From Sphingopyxis sp. BE259 (GTDB taxonomy: Bacteria > Pseudomonadota > Alphaproteobacteria > Sphingomonadales > Sphingomonadaceae), in NCBI RefSeq assembly GCF_031457495.1, contig NZ_JAVDWM010000001.1:2282001-2346000 (forward strand): a stretch of DNA of 64,000 nt, read 5' to 3'. A program made the translations under genes and the position numbers. Positions 45,395-54,481 of this stretch are shown here, piece after piece; the first letter of the stretch is position 1; each line of letters starts with the position of its first letter. Below the pieces are notes generated by a model. That model saw only the letters and a list, made by a program, of their open reading frames with translations. It was not told the origin of the DNA and did no database searches.

Positions 45395-46228
45395 TTAGAA
45401 GCGGAAGCTGAGCGACCCGCGCACGCTGTGGGTGCGGAAATGGTCGCTGCTGCGCTTCATGTCGGTGCCGCCGCCGTTCAGCAGGAACGGGTTGGTCGGC
45501 GGCGCGGTGCCCGGGCCGACGTTGACGACATAATCATTGTCCTTGAGATCGGTGTAGAGATACTCGAGGCCGACCGCGATATTGTTCGTCACCATGATTT
45601 CGGCGCCGCCACCCGCAGCATAGCCCCAGGCATTGGTGCGGCCGTTGTCGGCAAAGCTGTTCGCGCCATTGCTGGTGGTGAAACGGTTGTCGAGCTTGGC
45701 ATAGGCGCCGCCGCCGGTGACATAGAACAATGCGCCGCCGCCGGGGGTGTAACCGGCACGCAGGCGGGCGCCTGCCTGATAATCAGCCTCGCGGCTGAAC
45801 GTATAGCTCGCCGGTGTGGTCGAAAATGCGCTGACGCTGTCGCGCGCTTCGCTGCGGCCGCCTTCGATCACCGCGCCGAGGACAAAATTGCCCATGCGCT
45901 TGTCAAAACCCAGACGACCGAAATACTCGGGACCGTCCTTGTCGTTGCGGCAGCCGATGTTGGCGCTGCTGGTCGCCGCGCCGTTGCAGAAACCGGTCGA
46001 AAAGGCATTGGCACCGGCAAAGGTCGTCACCTGGTCGCCATAGGTGCCGTCGCGGTTGGTGTCGAACACGACGGTTTCGCCGCGGTCATTGCCCTGCAGC
46101 GTGCCGCCGCCGACGATGCTGATATAGGGACCGTCGAAGTCCCCCGAAGTGTCGCGGCCGTCTTGGGCCATCGCCGGCACGGCCAGCATCGATGCCGCCG
46201 AGGCGACGAGGAGAGAGGCGAGTTTCAT
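45395..46228 (-). CDS. Outer membrane beta-barrel protein (Omp25/porin-like)
   Basis: 277 residues. Signal peptide MKLASLLVASAASMLAVPAM, cut near AMA-QDG. The mature part begins FDGPYISIVGGGTLQGNDRG and alternates amphipathic strands (FGRLGFDKRMGNFVLGAVIE; AGARLRAGYTPGGGALFYVT; WGYAAGGGAEIMVTNNIAVG, then LEYLYTDL) ending in HSVRGSLSFRF with C-terminal Phe, the barrel-assembly signal. It is an eight-strand-type outer membrane barrel as in Omp25/OmpW-like opacity proteins. Structural or adhesive role not defined. Divergent from parE over 169 bp. Confidence 0.85.
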   Translation of the reverse strand: MKLASLLVASAASMLAVPAMAQDGRDTSGDFDGPYISIVGGGTLQGNDRGETVVFDTNRDGTYGDQVTTFAGANAFSTGFCNGAATSSANIGCRNDKDGPEYFGRLGFDKRMGNFVLGAVIEGGRSEARDSVSAFSTTPASYTFSREADYQAGARLRAGYTPGGGALFYVTGGGAYAKLDNRFTTSNGANSFADNGRTNAWGYAAGGGAEIMVTNNIAVGLEYLYTDLKDNDYVVNVGPGTAPPTNPFLLNGGGTDMKRSSDHFRTHSVRGSLSFRF

Positions 46229-46397
46229 ATTGTTGCTCCAACTTTTTTTGTGACTTTGCGTCAGCGGCTAAACGACAGCGGGTGCGCTAATGTTCCGTAT
46301 TCGCTGATAAATGGGACGAAATGAGTTTTTGCGCGCTGCGCCAACCGCCCAAAAACCCCGCTTGCCAGCGCGCTTTGCCGCCCCCTATAGCCATGCC

Positions 46398-48377
46398 ATG
46401 AGTCACGATTTGTTCGACGCCGCGACCCCGGCCACCGACAGCTATAATGCTTCGCAGATCGAGGTGCTGGAGGGACTGGAGCCCGTCCGCCGCCGCCCCG
46501 GCATGTACATCGGCGGCACCGACGAGCGGGCGCTGCATCACTTGGCCGCCGAGGTCATCGACAACAGCATGGACGAAGCGGTCGCGGGGCACGCCAACCG
46601 CATCGAAGTGACGCTGGAGGCCGGTAACCGGCTGACCGTGACCGACAATGGCCGCGGCATCCCGATAGATCCGCACCCGAAATTCCCGGGCAAATCGGCG
46701 CTGGAGGTCATCATGACCACCCTCCATTCGGGCGGCAAGTTCGAGGGCAAGGCCTATGCGACCTCGGGCGGTCTGCACGGGGTCGGGATCAGCGTCGTCA
46801 ACGCATTGTCGATCGACACCGAGATCGAGGTGGCGCGCAGCAAGTTGCTCTACCGCCAACGTTTTGCGCGCGGAACGCCCGTCGGCGGCCTGGAAGAGCT
46901 TGGCCCCACGCCCAACCGCCGCGGCACCAGCGTGTCCTTCATTCCCGATCCCGAAATCTTTGGCGATCATGGCCGCTTCAAACCACAGCGCCTGTATCGC
47001 ATGGCGCGGTCGAAGGCCTATTTGTTCGCAGGCGTTGAAATCCGCTGGAAATGCGCGCCCGAACTGATCGGCGACGATACGCCAGCCGAGGCGACCTTCC
47101 AGTTTCCCGGCGGACTTGCCGACCATCTGAAGGAACAGATCGGCACCCGCGAATGTGCGACCGCCGAACCGTTCATCGGCCGCCAGGATTTCCCGGGCGA
47201 TCAGGGCCGCGCCGAATGGGCGATCGCCTGGCCTCTATGGTCGGACGGGTCTTACAGCTGGTATTGCAACACCATCCCGACGCCCGCGGGCGGCACCCAC
47301 GAAGCGGGGCTGCGCGCCGCACTGACCAAGGGATTGCGCGGTTTTGGCGAATTGATCGGACAAAAGAAAGCGGCGCAGATCACCGCCGAGGATGTGTTCA
47401 ACGGCGGCGAGATGATGCTGTCGGTGTTCATCCGCGATCCGCAGTTTCAAAGCCAGACCAAGGATCGCCTGAGCAGCCCCGAGGCGGCACGCCTGACCGA
47501 AAACGCGGTGCGCGACCATTTCGACCATTTCCTGTCGGACAATATGGACCGCGGCCGCGCCCTGCTCGGGCTGATCCTCGACCGCATGGACGAGCGATTG
47601 AAGCGCAAGGCCGAGCGTGAGGTCAAACGCAAGACCGCGACCAGTGGCCGCAAGCTGCGTCTGCCCGGCAAGCTCACAGATTGCGCGAATGATGGCCCCG
47701 AAGGCACGGAATTGTTTATTGTCGAAGGCGACAGCGCCGGCGGCAGCGCCAAGCAGGCGCGCGACCGCAAGACGCAGGCGATCCTGCCGATCCGCGGCAA
47801 GATTTTGAACGTCGCCAGCGCCAGCAACGACAAGATTCGCGCCAATCAGGAAATCGCCGATCTGGCGCTCGCGCTCGGTTGCGGGATGCGTAAGGATTGC
47901 GACGCCGACCGGCTGCGCTACGAAAAAATAGTCATCATGACCGATGCCGATGTCGATGGCGCACATATCGCAACCTTGTTGATGACCTTTTTCTTTCAGG
48001 AAATGCCCGACATCGTCCGCCGCGGCCATGTCTACCTAGCGCAGCCGCCGCTCTATCGGCTGACCGCGGGCAGCACATCGGCCTATGCGCGCGACGATGC
48101 CCACCGTGCCGAGCTGGAAGCGACGCAGTTCAAGGGCAAAAAGGTCGATGTCGGCCGTTTCAAGGGGTTGGGCGAGATGAACCCGAACCAGCTCAAGGAA
48201 ACAACGATGGACCCCGCGACGCGCTCGATGCTGCGCGTCACCCTGCCGCAGGAATATGAGGAACGGCATCTGGTCAAGGATCTGGTCGACCGGCTGATGG
48301 GCAAGCACCCCGAACACCGCTTCCAGTTTATCCAGGCGAACGCCGCGACGCTCGACGAGGCGGCGATCGACGCCTGA
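46398..48377 (+). CDS. parE: DNA topoisomerase IV subunit B (ParE)
   Basis: 659 residues from the ATG giving MSHDLFDAATPATD; an upstream extension is not conserved-looking. GHKL ATPase motifs: EVIDNSMDEAVAGHA, VTDNGRGIPIDPHP, and the GGLHGVGISVVNALS glycine loop. Transducer domain, then TOPRIM with VEGDSAGGSAKQARDRKTQA, ILPIRGKILNV and IVIMTDADVDGAHIATLL. The 659-residue length and the PHPKFPGKSALEVIMTTLHS motif favour ParE over GyrB. Decatenates replicated chromosomes with ParC, whose gene is not here. Confidence 0.95.
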   Translation: MSHDLFDAATPATDSYNASQIEVLEGLEPVRRRPGMYIGGTDERALHHLAAEVIDNSMDEAVAGHANRIEVTLEAGNRLTVTDNGRGIPIDPHPKFPGKSALEVIMTTLHSGGKFEGKAYATSGGLHGVGISVVNALSIDTEIEVARSKLLYRQRFARGTPVGGLEELGPTPNRRGTSVSFIPDPEIFGDHGRFKPQRLYRMARSKAYLFAGVEIRWKCAPELIGDDTPAEATFQFPGGLADHLKEQIGTRECATAEPFIGRQDFPGDQGRAEWAIAWPLWSDGSYSWYCNTIPTPAGGTHEAGLRAALTKGLRGFGELIGQKKAAQITAEDVFNGGEMMLSVFIRDPQFQSQTKDRLSSPEAARLTENAVRDHFDHFLSDNMDRGRALLGLILDRMDERLKRKAEREVKRKTATSGRKLRLPGKLTDCANDGPEGTELFIVEGDSAGGSAKQARDRKTQAILPIRGKILNVASASNDKIRANQEIADLALALGCGMRKDCDADRLRYEKIVIMTDADVDGAHIATLLMTFFFQEMPDIVRRGHVYLAQPPLYRLTAGSTSAYARDDAHRAELEATQFKGKKVDVGRFKGLGEMNPNQLKETTMDPATRSMLRVTLPQEYEERHLVKDLVDRLMGKHPEHRFQFIQANAATLDEAAIDA

Positions 48378-48432
48378 CGAAAAAATTTCGCATCGCCCGT
48401 CAGAAATCCGTCCCGCATCCGACTAAAGGATC

Positions 48433-48984
48433 ATGCGGTATGAAAATCTGGAGACGCGGGTGATCGAAAGCGAGCAGGACCGGCATTTCGCGGAAGCGAT
48501 CGCGCGTTTCGGCGGCGCGCTGGCGCGCCTTGCCCGCGCTTATGAGGCCGATGCCGACCTGCGCCGCGACCTTGCGCAGGAATTGCAGGTCGCGCTGTGG
48601 CAGAGCTTCGCGAAGTTCGATGGCCGCTGCTCGCTCAGCACCTGGGTGTGGCGCGTTGCGCACAACCGCGCGACCTCCCACATGCTCGCGCGCCAACGCC
48701 ATGCCAGGCGGACCTGGTCGAGCATCGAAGACCTCGACATCGCCGACGATGCCCCCTCGCCGCTGGAAACCGCAGAGAGCGAACAGGCGATGGCGCTGGT
48801 CTTGTCGATCGTCGACCGCCTCGATCCACCCGACCGGCAGATATTATTGCTCTATCTCGAAGGCGTCGCCGGGGCCGAAATCGCAGATGTAACCGGCGTT
48901 TCCGCCGATGTGGCGGCCGCCAAAATCCACCGCTTCAAGGCCATGCTGACGCGCCGCTTTTCAGCTGCGGGAGTGACGATATGA
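48433..48984 (+). CDS. ECF-type sigma factor
   Basis: 183 residues. Region 2 (DRHFAEAIARFGGALARLAR, then LRRDLAQELQVALWQSFAKF and CSLSTWVWRVAHNRATSHML) and region 4 (IVDRLDPPDRQILLLYLEGV, then AGAEIADVTGVSADVAAAKI) are complete. Only AGGA two bases before the ATG is seen as Shine-Dalgarno, so the exact start is less certain. The stop overlaps the next gene by ATGA, and that membrane protein and a secreted serine hydrolase form one coupled unit with it. Confidence 0.92.
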   Translation: MRYENLETRVIESEQDRHFAEAIARFGGALARLARAYEADADLRRDLAQELQVALWQSFAKFDGRCSLSTWVWRVAHNRATSHMLARQRHARRTWSSIEDLDIADDAPSPLETAESEQAMALVLSIVDRLDPPDRQILLLYLEGVAGAEIADVTGVSADVAAAKIHRFKAMLTRRFSAAGVTI

Positions 48985-49571
48985 CCGACCCAACCGACGA
49001 AATGCGCCTGCATGCGCTGTGGCAAGGCCGCGAGGCCGCGCTCGCGCCGCTTCCGCTCGACGAGATCAAGCACCGAGCCGCCCGGTTCGGCGACGCTGTT
49101 CGTCAGCGCAACCGCCGCGAATATGGCGCAACGGCGGCGGTCGTGGTGTTTTTTGCGCTCTATGCCATCTTCCTGCCCGAGCTCCTGCTCAAGCTGGGCA
49201 GCCTGCTGATCATCGCGGCCGCGCTGTTCGTCGCGTGGCAGCTCGGGCGCCGCACCTCGCGGCCCGATGCCGAAGCCGAAACGCAGGATGTCCGCGGCTA
49301 TTACCGTGCCAGGCTGGTGCGCGAAGAACATATGCTCGCGCGCGTCGGCCGCTGGTATCTCGCGCCGTTCGTTCCTGGCCTGCTGATCTTCCTCGCTGGT
49401 CTGGCAAGGGGCAGCGGATTGGCGAACCCGCTGGTCTTCCTCTCGGTCGCGGCGTTCCAATTGTTGATATTCGGCGGCATCTGGTGGCTCAACCACCGCG
49501 CCGCCGCGACACTCCGCACGCAGATCGACCGGCTCGACCGCGCCCATTCACATGAAGGAGACCTATCATGA
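48981..49571 (+). CDS. Four-span membrane protein, probable anti-sigma partner
   Basis: 196 residues. A ~45-residue cytoplasmic N-terminus (DEMRLHALWQGREAALAPLP, LDEIKHRAARF) is followed by two spans (GATAAVVVFFALYAIFLPEL; LLIIAAALFVAWQLG), a cytoplasmic loop (DVRGYYRARLVREEHMLARV) and two more spans (YLAPFVPGLLIFLAGLA; LVFLSVAAFQLLIFGGIWWL). It overlaps the sigma gene and the downstream hydrolase gene by ATGA at both ends. Position and topology fit an anti-sigma factor, but no known anti-sigma domain is recognised. Confidence 0.7.
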   Translation: MTDPTDEMRLHALWQGREAALAPLPLDEIKHRAARFGDAVRQRNRREYGATAAVVVFFALYAIFLPELLLKLGSLLIIAAALFVAWQLGRRTSRPDAEAETQDVRGYYRARLVREEHMLARVGRWYLAPFVPGLLIFLAGLARGSGLANPLVFLSVAAFQLLIFGGIWWLNHRAAATLRTQIDRLDRAHSHEGDLS

Positions 49572-50878
49572 AAACCCTGTTCGCTTCGCTTCTGACGGCG
49601 GCGATGATCCTGCCCGCTTCCGCCGCCCTTGCCCAGCAAACGCCGGAAGCGACTGCAGCGGCCGACACGGCCTTTGACCGCCGTGCAGCGCAGCTTGTCG
49701 ACCTGCTGGCGGGGCGCATCGCCTTCGCGGATTATTTCGACCCGTCGTTTCAGGCCGCGGTGCCGGAAGCGCAGTTCAAGACGATCACCACCAGCTTGGT
49801 GGCGCAATATGGCACCCCCGTTACGATCGACAGCGCGACGTCGACCGACGGAAAGTCGGGAACGGTGCGGGTGCGGTTTGAAAAGGGCATCGGCACTATC
49901 GGGCTCGAAGTGGGCAGCGCCGCCGACCAGCGCATTGCGGGGCTCCGCATTTTGGGATTCGAAATTGCCGACGACAGCTTTCCCAAGGTCGCAGCGGAAT
50001 TGGCCGCCTTGCCGGGCGACACCGGTTTTCTTGTTGCTGAACTCGACGGCAACGCGATGAAGCCGCTCGTGGCGGCGAACCCCGATCGGCAGTTTGCGGT
50101 CGGGTCGACGTTCAAGCTCTATATCTTGGACGAATTGGCGGCGCAGGTCGCAGAGAAGAAGCGCCGCTGGTCCGATGTCGTGCCACTGTCGCACCTCAGT
50201 TTTTCATCGATGGGCACCGCGAACTGGCCGAAAGACACGCCGGTGACGTTGCAAAGTCTGGCAAACTGGATGATTTCGGTCAGCGACAATAGTGCGACCG
50301 ACACGCTGATCCACCTGCTCGGCCGCGAGGCGATCGAGGCACGGATGCGCGCGGCGGGGCACAGCGATCCATCGCGCAATATCCCGTTCCTGACGACGGT
50401 CGAGGCGTTTGCGCTGAAGGGCAATAATTTCGCGAACGAACGCACGGCGTTTGTCGCGGGCGATGACGCGGCGCAACGGAAACTGCTCGCCGCGAACCGC
50501 GACCGGCTGACCCTCGCCAATGTCGATGGCGTCAGCTTTGCTGGCGGTCCGCGGTTTATCGACAGTCTGGAATGGTTCGCCAGCCCCAACGACGTTGCCC
50601 GGGCGATGATCGATTTGCGGAACCGGCAATCGCCTACCGCGATGTCGGTGATGGCGATCAATCCCGGCGTCAACCCGGGCGCGACCAAGGATTGGTCGTG
50701 GCTCGGCTACAAAGGCGGGTCCGAACTCGGGGTGATTTCGATGAGCCTGCTCGGTGAGCGGAAATCCGACGGCAAATGGTTCGTCGTCACCGCGAGCTGG
50801 AACAATCCCAAGGCGCCGGTGGCCACCGAAACGCTGGTCGGGCTGGTGACGCGATTGCTGGCGCTGGCGGCGAAGTAG
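49568..50878 (+). CDS. Secreted serine hydrolase of the class A beta-lactamase fold
   Basis: 436 residues. Signal peptide ending LPASAALAQ. An N-terminal ~100-residue DUF3887-like domain (ADYFDPSFQAAVPEAQFKTI) precedes a beta-lactamase-like domain with SxxK in VGSTFKLYIL (Ser near 180), SDN in VSDNSATDTLIHLL (near 239) and KGG in GYKGGSELGVIS (near 382, in place of KTG). The catalytic residues are present but an obvious Omega-loop ExxxN is not, so it may be a peptidase/esterase rather than a drug hydrolase. Coupled by ATGA to the sigma/membrane protein genes. Confidence 0.85.
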   Translation: MKTLFASLLTAAMILPASAALAQQTPEATAAADTAFDRRAAQLVDLLAGRIAFADYFDPSFQAAVPEAQFKTITTSLVAQYGTPVTIDSATSTDGKSGTVRVRFEKGIGTIGLEVGSAADQRIAGLRILGFEIADDSFPKVAAELAALPGDTGFLVAELDGNAMKPLVAANPDRQFAVGSTFKLYILDELAAQVAEKKRRWSDVVPLSHLSFSSMGTANWPKDTPVTLQSLANWMISVSDNSATDTLIHLLGREAIEARMRAAGHSDPSRNIPFLTTVEAFALKGNNFANERTAFVAGDDAAQRKLLAANRDRLTLANVDGVSFAGGPRFIDSLEWFASPNDVARAMIDLRNRQSPTAMSVMAINPGVNPGATKDWSWLGYKGGSELGVISMSLLGERKSDGKWFVVTASWNNPKAPVATETLVGLVTRLLALAAK

Positions 50879-50885
50879 AAACGCA

Positions 50886-50962
50886 CGTCGCCCCGCGAAG
50901 GTGGGGGCCGCCATCCGGCTCGCGCATGGTTGCTAACGGCCCCCGCCTTCGCGGGGGCGACG
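50886..50962. repeat. Imperfect inverted repeat between convergent genes
   Basis: Arms 50886-50908 and 50938-50962 (CGTCGCCCCGCGAAGGTGGG and its near complement) lie between the serine hydrolase and the LysR gene, which converge. A long RNA stem is possible from either strand, so it could end both transcripts. The arm sequence belongs to a different family from the 32.3- and 42.5-kb copies. Confidence 0.75.
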
Positions 50963-50968
50963 ACAAGG

Positions 50969-51760
50969 CTAAGAGGTCAACGCCGCGACCAGCGCCTTGA
51001 CCTTCGCCTGCCGCCATTGCGGCGTCGGAGCGACAAGCCAGTAACCACGCTTCACCGACACCAATTCGCCGATCTGGCGCACGCGGCCCGACGCGATGTC
51101 GGCCTCGGCCAGCATGGCGGGAACATTAGCCTGGCCCAGCCCGTTCGCAGCGGCGTCGATCGCCAGCCCGGCATCACCCAGCCGAAGCGCGGGCTCGCCG
51201 TCGGCCACCGGACAACCGGGCCAGGCGATCCGCGTGTCGCTGGCGCTACCTGGCCCGGCCACGGTCACCATCAGCGGATCGGCGAGCGAGACACCCTCAT
51301 GCTCGCCGACGCCGTCGGACCAGAAGATCGCGAGATCCAGATTGGCCTCGGTAAAATCGATGCCGCTGTCGGCCGGCACCAACGTAAAGCGCACATCGGG
51401 AGCCTGCTGGCTGTAACGCGCGAGCCGCGGCGCCAGCCATTTTGCGGTCAGGTCGCGCGGCGCCGCGATCGTCAGCGACTGCGACGATTGCCCCGCCTGC
51501 ATTGCGCGCACCGATTCCTCGAATTGCAGGAACCCCTGGCGCAACGCATCGAGCCCCGCGTCAGCCTCGCCGGTCAGTTCCAGCCCCTTCGGCGTGCGGC
51601 GAAACAGGACAACGCCGAGCATATCTTCAAGCGCGCGGATTTGCTGCCCGACCGCCGCCGGGGTCACCGCCAGTTCGTCGGCGGCACGCGTGAAGCTGAG
51701 GTGCCGGGCAGCGGCGTCGAATACGCGCAGGGCGTTCAGCGGCAGATGGGTGCGCTTCAT
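50969..51760 (-). CDS. LysR-family transcriptional regulator (GcvA-like)
   Basis: 263 residues, somewhat short for a LysR protein (about 300). The N-terminal winged helix is clear: LNALRVFDAAARHLSFTRAA, DELAVTPAAVGQQIRALEDM, LGVVLFRRTPKGLELT, as in GcvA-type regulators. The ligand domain (SLTIAAPRDLTAKWLAPRLA; DLAIFWSDGVGEHEG) is compact. Its ATG overlaps the apaG stop, so it is the last gene of the thioesterase-recO-leuB-metZ-apaG operon rather than divergent from a target, which is unusual for LysR genes. Target unknown. Confidence 0.9.
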   Translation of the reverse strand: MKRTHLPLNALRVFDAAARHLSFTRAADELAVTPAAVGQQIRALEDMLGVVLFRRTPKGLELTGEADAGLDALRQGFLQFEESVRAMQAGQSSQSLTIAAPRDLTAKWLAPRLARYSQQAPDVRFTLVPADSGIDFTEANLDLAIFWSDGVGEHEGVSLADPLMVTVAGPGSASDTRIAWPGCPVADGEPALRLGDAGLAIDAAANGLGQANVPAMLAEADIASGRVRQIGELVSVKRGYWLVAPTPQWRQAKVKALVAALTS

Positions 51761-52158
51761 GCCGCGGTCGCAGGCGCCACAAGCGGGAAATGCGGGATCG
51801 CGATCAGCATTTGCGACCCGTCGCCAACCTCCATCGCATAGCTGCCGACCATTGAGCCCTCGGGGGTCGGCAGCGGACAGCCCGAGACATAGTCATAGGC
51901 ACCGCCGGGCGCGATCAGCGGCTGTTCGCCGACGACGCCTTCACCCTCGACTTCGCTGATCTGGCCGCGCCCGTCGCTGATCCGCCAGTGGCGGCTGATC
52001 AACTGCACGGCGACGTCGCCATGATTCTCGATCCGGACGTGATAGGCCCAGAACCAGCGGCCGAGCGCAGGATGCGACTGTTCGGGCAAATAGCTGACCG
52101 ATACGCGCACCGTGACCGGTCCGGTCGTCTCGGCAAAGGGGAAAAAGGAGTCGATCAT
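51757..52158 (-). CDS. apaG: ApaG/DUF525 family protein
   Basis: 133 residues from ATG 52158 (MIDSFFPFAETT); a TTG at 52179 that overlaps the metZ stop as TTGA would add 7 residues. The ApaG core is well kept: VTVRVSVSYLPEQSHPALGR, WFWAYHVRIENHGDVAVQLI, SRHWRISDGRGQISEVEGEG, VVGEQPLIAPGGAYDYVSGC. A single fibronectin-III-like fold often linked to Co2+/Mg2+ resistance and ApaH-type nucleotide metabolism; molecular role not settled. It overlaps the LysR gene by ATGA. Confidence 0.92.
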   Translation of the reverse strand: MIDSFFPFAETTGPVTVRVSVSYLPEQSHPALGRWFWAYHVRIENHGDVAVQLISRHWRISDGRGQISEVEGEGVVGEQPLIAPGGAYDYVSGCPLPTPEGSMVGSYAMEVGDGSQMLIAIPHFPLVAPATAA

Positions 52159-52175
52159 CTTGGCGCCAAATTCGC

Positions 52176-53381
52176 TCAAAGCCCGACCTTGGTCAATGCC
52201 TGGTCCAGATCGGCGATCAGGTCGCGCGGATCCTCCAGCCCGATGTTGATCCGCAACATGCCCTCGACCACCCCCATATCGGCGCGCGCTTCGGCGCTGA
52301 CGCTATAGTGGGTGGTCGACGCCGGATGGCAGCACAGGCTGCGCGAATCGCCGATATTGTTCGAAATATCGACCAGTTCGAGCGCGTTGAGCAGCGCCAT
52401 CGCCTGCTTGCGGTCTTCGAGAATGAACGAAAAGATCGGCCCGCACGCCTCCATCTGGCTCATCGCCAGATTATATTGCGGATGGCTGGCAAGTCCGGGG
52501 TGAAGCATCTTCGGTACCCGCTTTTCGACGAATTTTCCGACCGCCAGCGCGTTTTCGGACTGGCGCCGCGCGCGCAGGTCGAGCGTTTCAAGGCCTTTCA
52601 GCACGACCCAGGCATTGAACGGCGACAGGTTCGGGCCGGTGTTGCGCTGGAACGGCAGCAGCACGTCGTTGATGAATTTCTCGGTCCCGCACACCGCCCC
52701 GGCAAGGACGCGGCCCTGCCCCTCCATCAGCTTGGTCGCCGAATAGGCAACGACGTCGGCGCCGAAATCCATCGGTCGCTGGAGCACCGCGGTCGCGAAG
52801 GCATTGTCGACGACCGACGTGATGCCGTGCGCCCGAGCGACACCGCAGACATGCTTCATATCGACGATGTCCATGGTCGGGTTGGCGGGGGTTTCAAAGA
52901 AGAATACTTTGGTGTTCGGCTGGATCGCACGTTCCCACGCGTCATTATCGCGCCCGTCGATCACCGTCGTTTCGATCCCGAAGCGCGGGCAGAGCTGATC
53001 GACCAGCCAGCGGCACGAGCCGAACGCCGCCTTCGCTGCAACGATATGGTCGCCCGCCGACAGCTGACACAGCAGCGCCGTGGTCATCGCCGCCATGCCG
53101 GTCGCCTGCGTCCGGCACGCCTCGGCGCCCTCCATCAGCGCAATACGTTCCTCGAGCATTGCCACGGTGGGGTTCTGGAGCCGCGAATAGGTCATGCCGG
53201 TCTCTTCGCCCGCAAAACGCGCCGCGACCGTTTCGGCATCATCATAGGTGTAGCCCGAGGTCAGGAACAACGCCTCCGACGTCTCGCCATGCTCGCTGCG
53301 CCAGGTTCCGCCACGCACCGCCTGCGTCGCGGGGTGCCAGTGGCGGGTGGTGTTGCGATCGAAACCCGTGGTCTTTTTCAT
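52176..53381 (-). CDS. metZ: O-succinylhomoserine sulfhydrylase
   Basis: 401 residues from the ATG giving MKKTTGFDRNTTRHW; an upstream extension into leuB is excluded. Cys/Met-metabolism PLP enzyme: THSGYTYDDAET-type N-terminus, MTYSRLQNPTVAMLEERIAL, FFFETPANPTMDIVD, VVDNAFATAVLQRP and the PLP lysine in VAYSATKLMEGQG. It makes homocysteine from O-succinylhomoserine and sulfide in methionine synthesis. It lies 5 bp after leuB, joining methionine and leucine synthesis genes in one operon; the SAM riboswitch often found before metZ is absent since the gene is internal. Confidence 0.93.
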   Translation of the reverse strand: MKKTTGFDRNTTRHWHPATQAVRGGTWRSEHGETSEALFLTSGYTYDDAETVAARFAGEETGMTYSRLQNPTVAMLEERIALMEGAEACRTQATGMAAMTTALLCQLSAGDHIVAAKAAFGSCRWLVDQLCPRFGIETTVIDGRDNDAWERAIQPNTKVFFFETPANPTMDIVDMKHVCGVARAHGITSVVDNAFATAVLQRPMDFGADVVAYSATKLMEGQGRVLAGAVCGTEKFINDVLLPFQRNTGPNLSPFNAWVVLKGLETLDLRARRQSENALAVGKFVEKRVPKMLHPGLASHPQYNLAMSQMEACGPIFSFILEDRKQAMALLNALELVDISNNIGDSRSLCCHPASTTHYSVSAEARADMGVVEGMLRINIGLEDPRDLIADLDQALTKVGL

Positions 53382-53386
53382 CTCGT

Positions 53387-54433
53387 CTATCCGTTCAAAG
53401 CCGCAACAACCGCATCGCCCAGCGCCGCCGTGCCCATGGTTCCGCCCAGATCGGCACCGCGGCACCCGTCGGCCAGCACCTTCGCCACCGCTGCCTCGAT
53501 CCGCGCCGCACTCGCCTCGTCATCGCCCGAATAGCGGAGCAGCATCGCGAGCGACAGGATCATCGCCAGCGGATTGGCGACGCCCTGTCCGGCAATATCG
53601 GGGGCGCTGCCGTGGATCGGCTCGTACAGCCCCTGCTTGCCTTTGCTCAGCGATGCCGAAGCAAGCAGGCCGATCGATCCGACGCACATCGACGCCTGAT
53701 CGGACAAGATGTCGCCGAACAAATTGCCGGTGACGACGACGTCGAACTGACCGGGGTTGCGGACCAGCTGCATCGCGGCGTTATCGACGTACATATGGGT
53801 CAGCGCGACATCGGGATATTCGGTCGCCACCTCGATCACCACATCGCGCCACAGCTGCGACGTTTCCAGCACGTTGGCCTTATCGACCGAACACAGCCGC
53901 CCTTTGCGGCCCTGCGCGGCACGAAAGGCGACGTGGGCGATCCGCCGCACTTCGCTCTCGCTGTAGGCCATGACATCATAGCCCTCGCGCTGGCCATCCG
54001 AGGTGGTGCGGGTGCCCTTTTCGCCGAAATAGACGTCGCCGTTCAGTTCACGGACAATCAGCAGGTCGATCGCCGAGGCAACTTCGGGGCGCAGCGCCGA
54101 GCTGTCCTCCAGCCCGGCAAACATCTTGGCGGGGCGCAGATTGGCGAACAGGCCGAGTTCGGCGCGCAGCCCGAGGATTGCCTGCTCGGGGCGCAAATGC
54201 CGCGCGGCGCTATCGAAACGCGGGTCGCCGACGGCGCCGAACAGGATTGCGTCGGCGGCCTTCGCCTTCGCCAGCGTTTCGGGCGGCAGCGGATGGCCGG
54301 TCGCTTCATACGCCGCGCCGCCAACCAGCGCGCGATCGAGCATCACCGGAAGCCCAAGCGCGGCGAGCACCTTTTCGGCCTCGACCATGATTTCCGGACC
54401 GATACCGTCGCCAGCCAGCAGCAGGATTTTCAA
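53387..54433 (-). CDS. leuB: 3-isopropylmalate dehydrogenase
   Basis: 348 residues. Key motifs: [28 protein letters not shown], the substrate site [13 protein letters not shown] with [66 protein letters not shown], and [20 protein letters not shown]. It oxidatively decarboxylates 3-isopropylmalate in leucine synthesis. It starts 48 bp after recO and is 5 bp from metZ. leuCD are not in the window. Confidence 0.97.
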   Translation of the reverse strand: MKILLLAGDGIGPEIMVEAEKVLAALGLPVMLDRALVGGAAYEATGHPLPPETLAKAKAADAILFGAVGDPRFDSAARHLRPEQAILGLRAELGLFANLRPAKMFAGLEDSSALRPEVASAIDLLIVRELNGDVYFGEKGTRTTSDGQREGYDVMAYSESEVRRIAHVAFRAAQGRKGRLCSVDKANVLETSQLWRDVVIEVATEYPDVALTHMYVDNAAMQLVRNPGQFDVVVTGNLFGDILSDQASMCVGSIGLLASASLSKGKQGLYEPIHGSAPDIAGQGVANPLAMILSLAMLLRYSGDDEASAARIEAAVAKVLADGCRGADLGGTMGTAALGDAVVAALNG

Positions 54434-54481
54434 CTTGTCGCCCTTTCGTGTCTCGCCCGCCGCTTAGACAGCGGCGGCGCG

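Noticed and set aside
49568..50878. Calling the serine hydrolase a drug-resistance beta-lactamase
   Set aside because: KTG is replaced by KGG and no clear Omega-loop ExxxN was found; only fold-level assignment is justified.
53382..53480. SAM riboswitch before metZ
   Set aside because: metZ starts 5 bp after leuB inside an operon, so there is no leader region to hold one.
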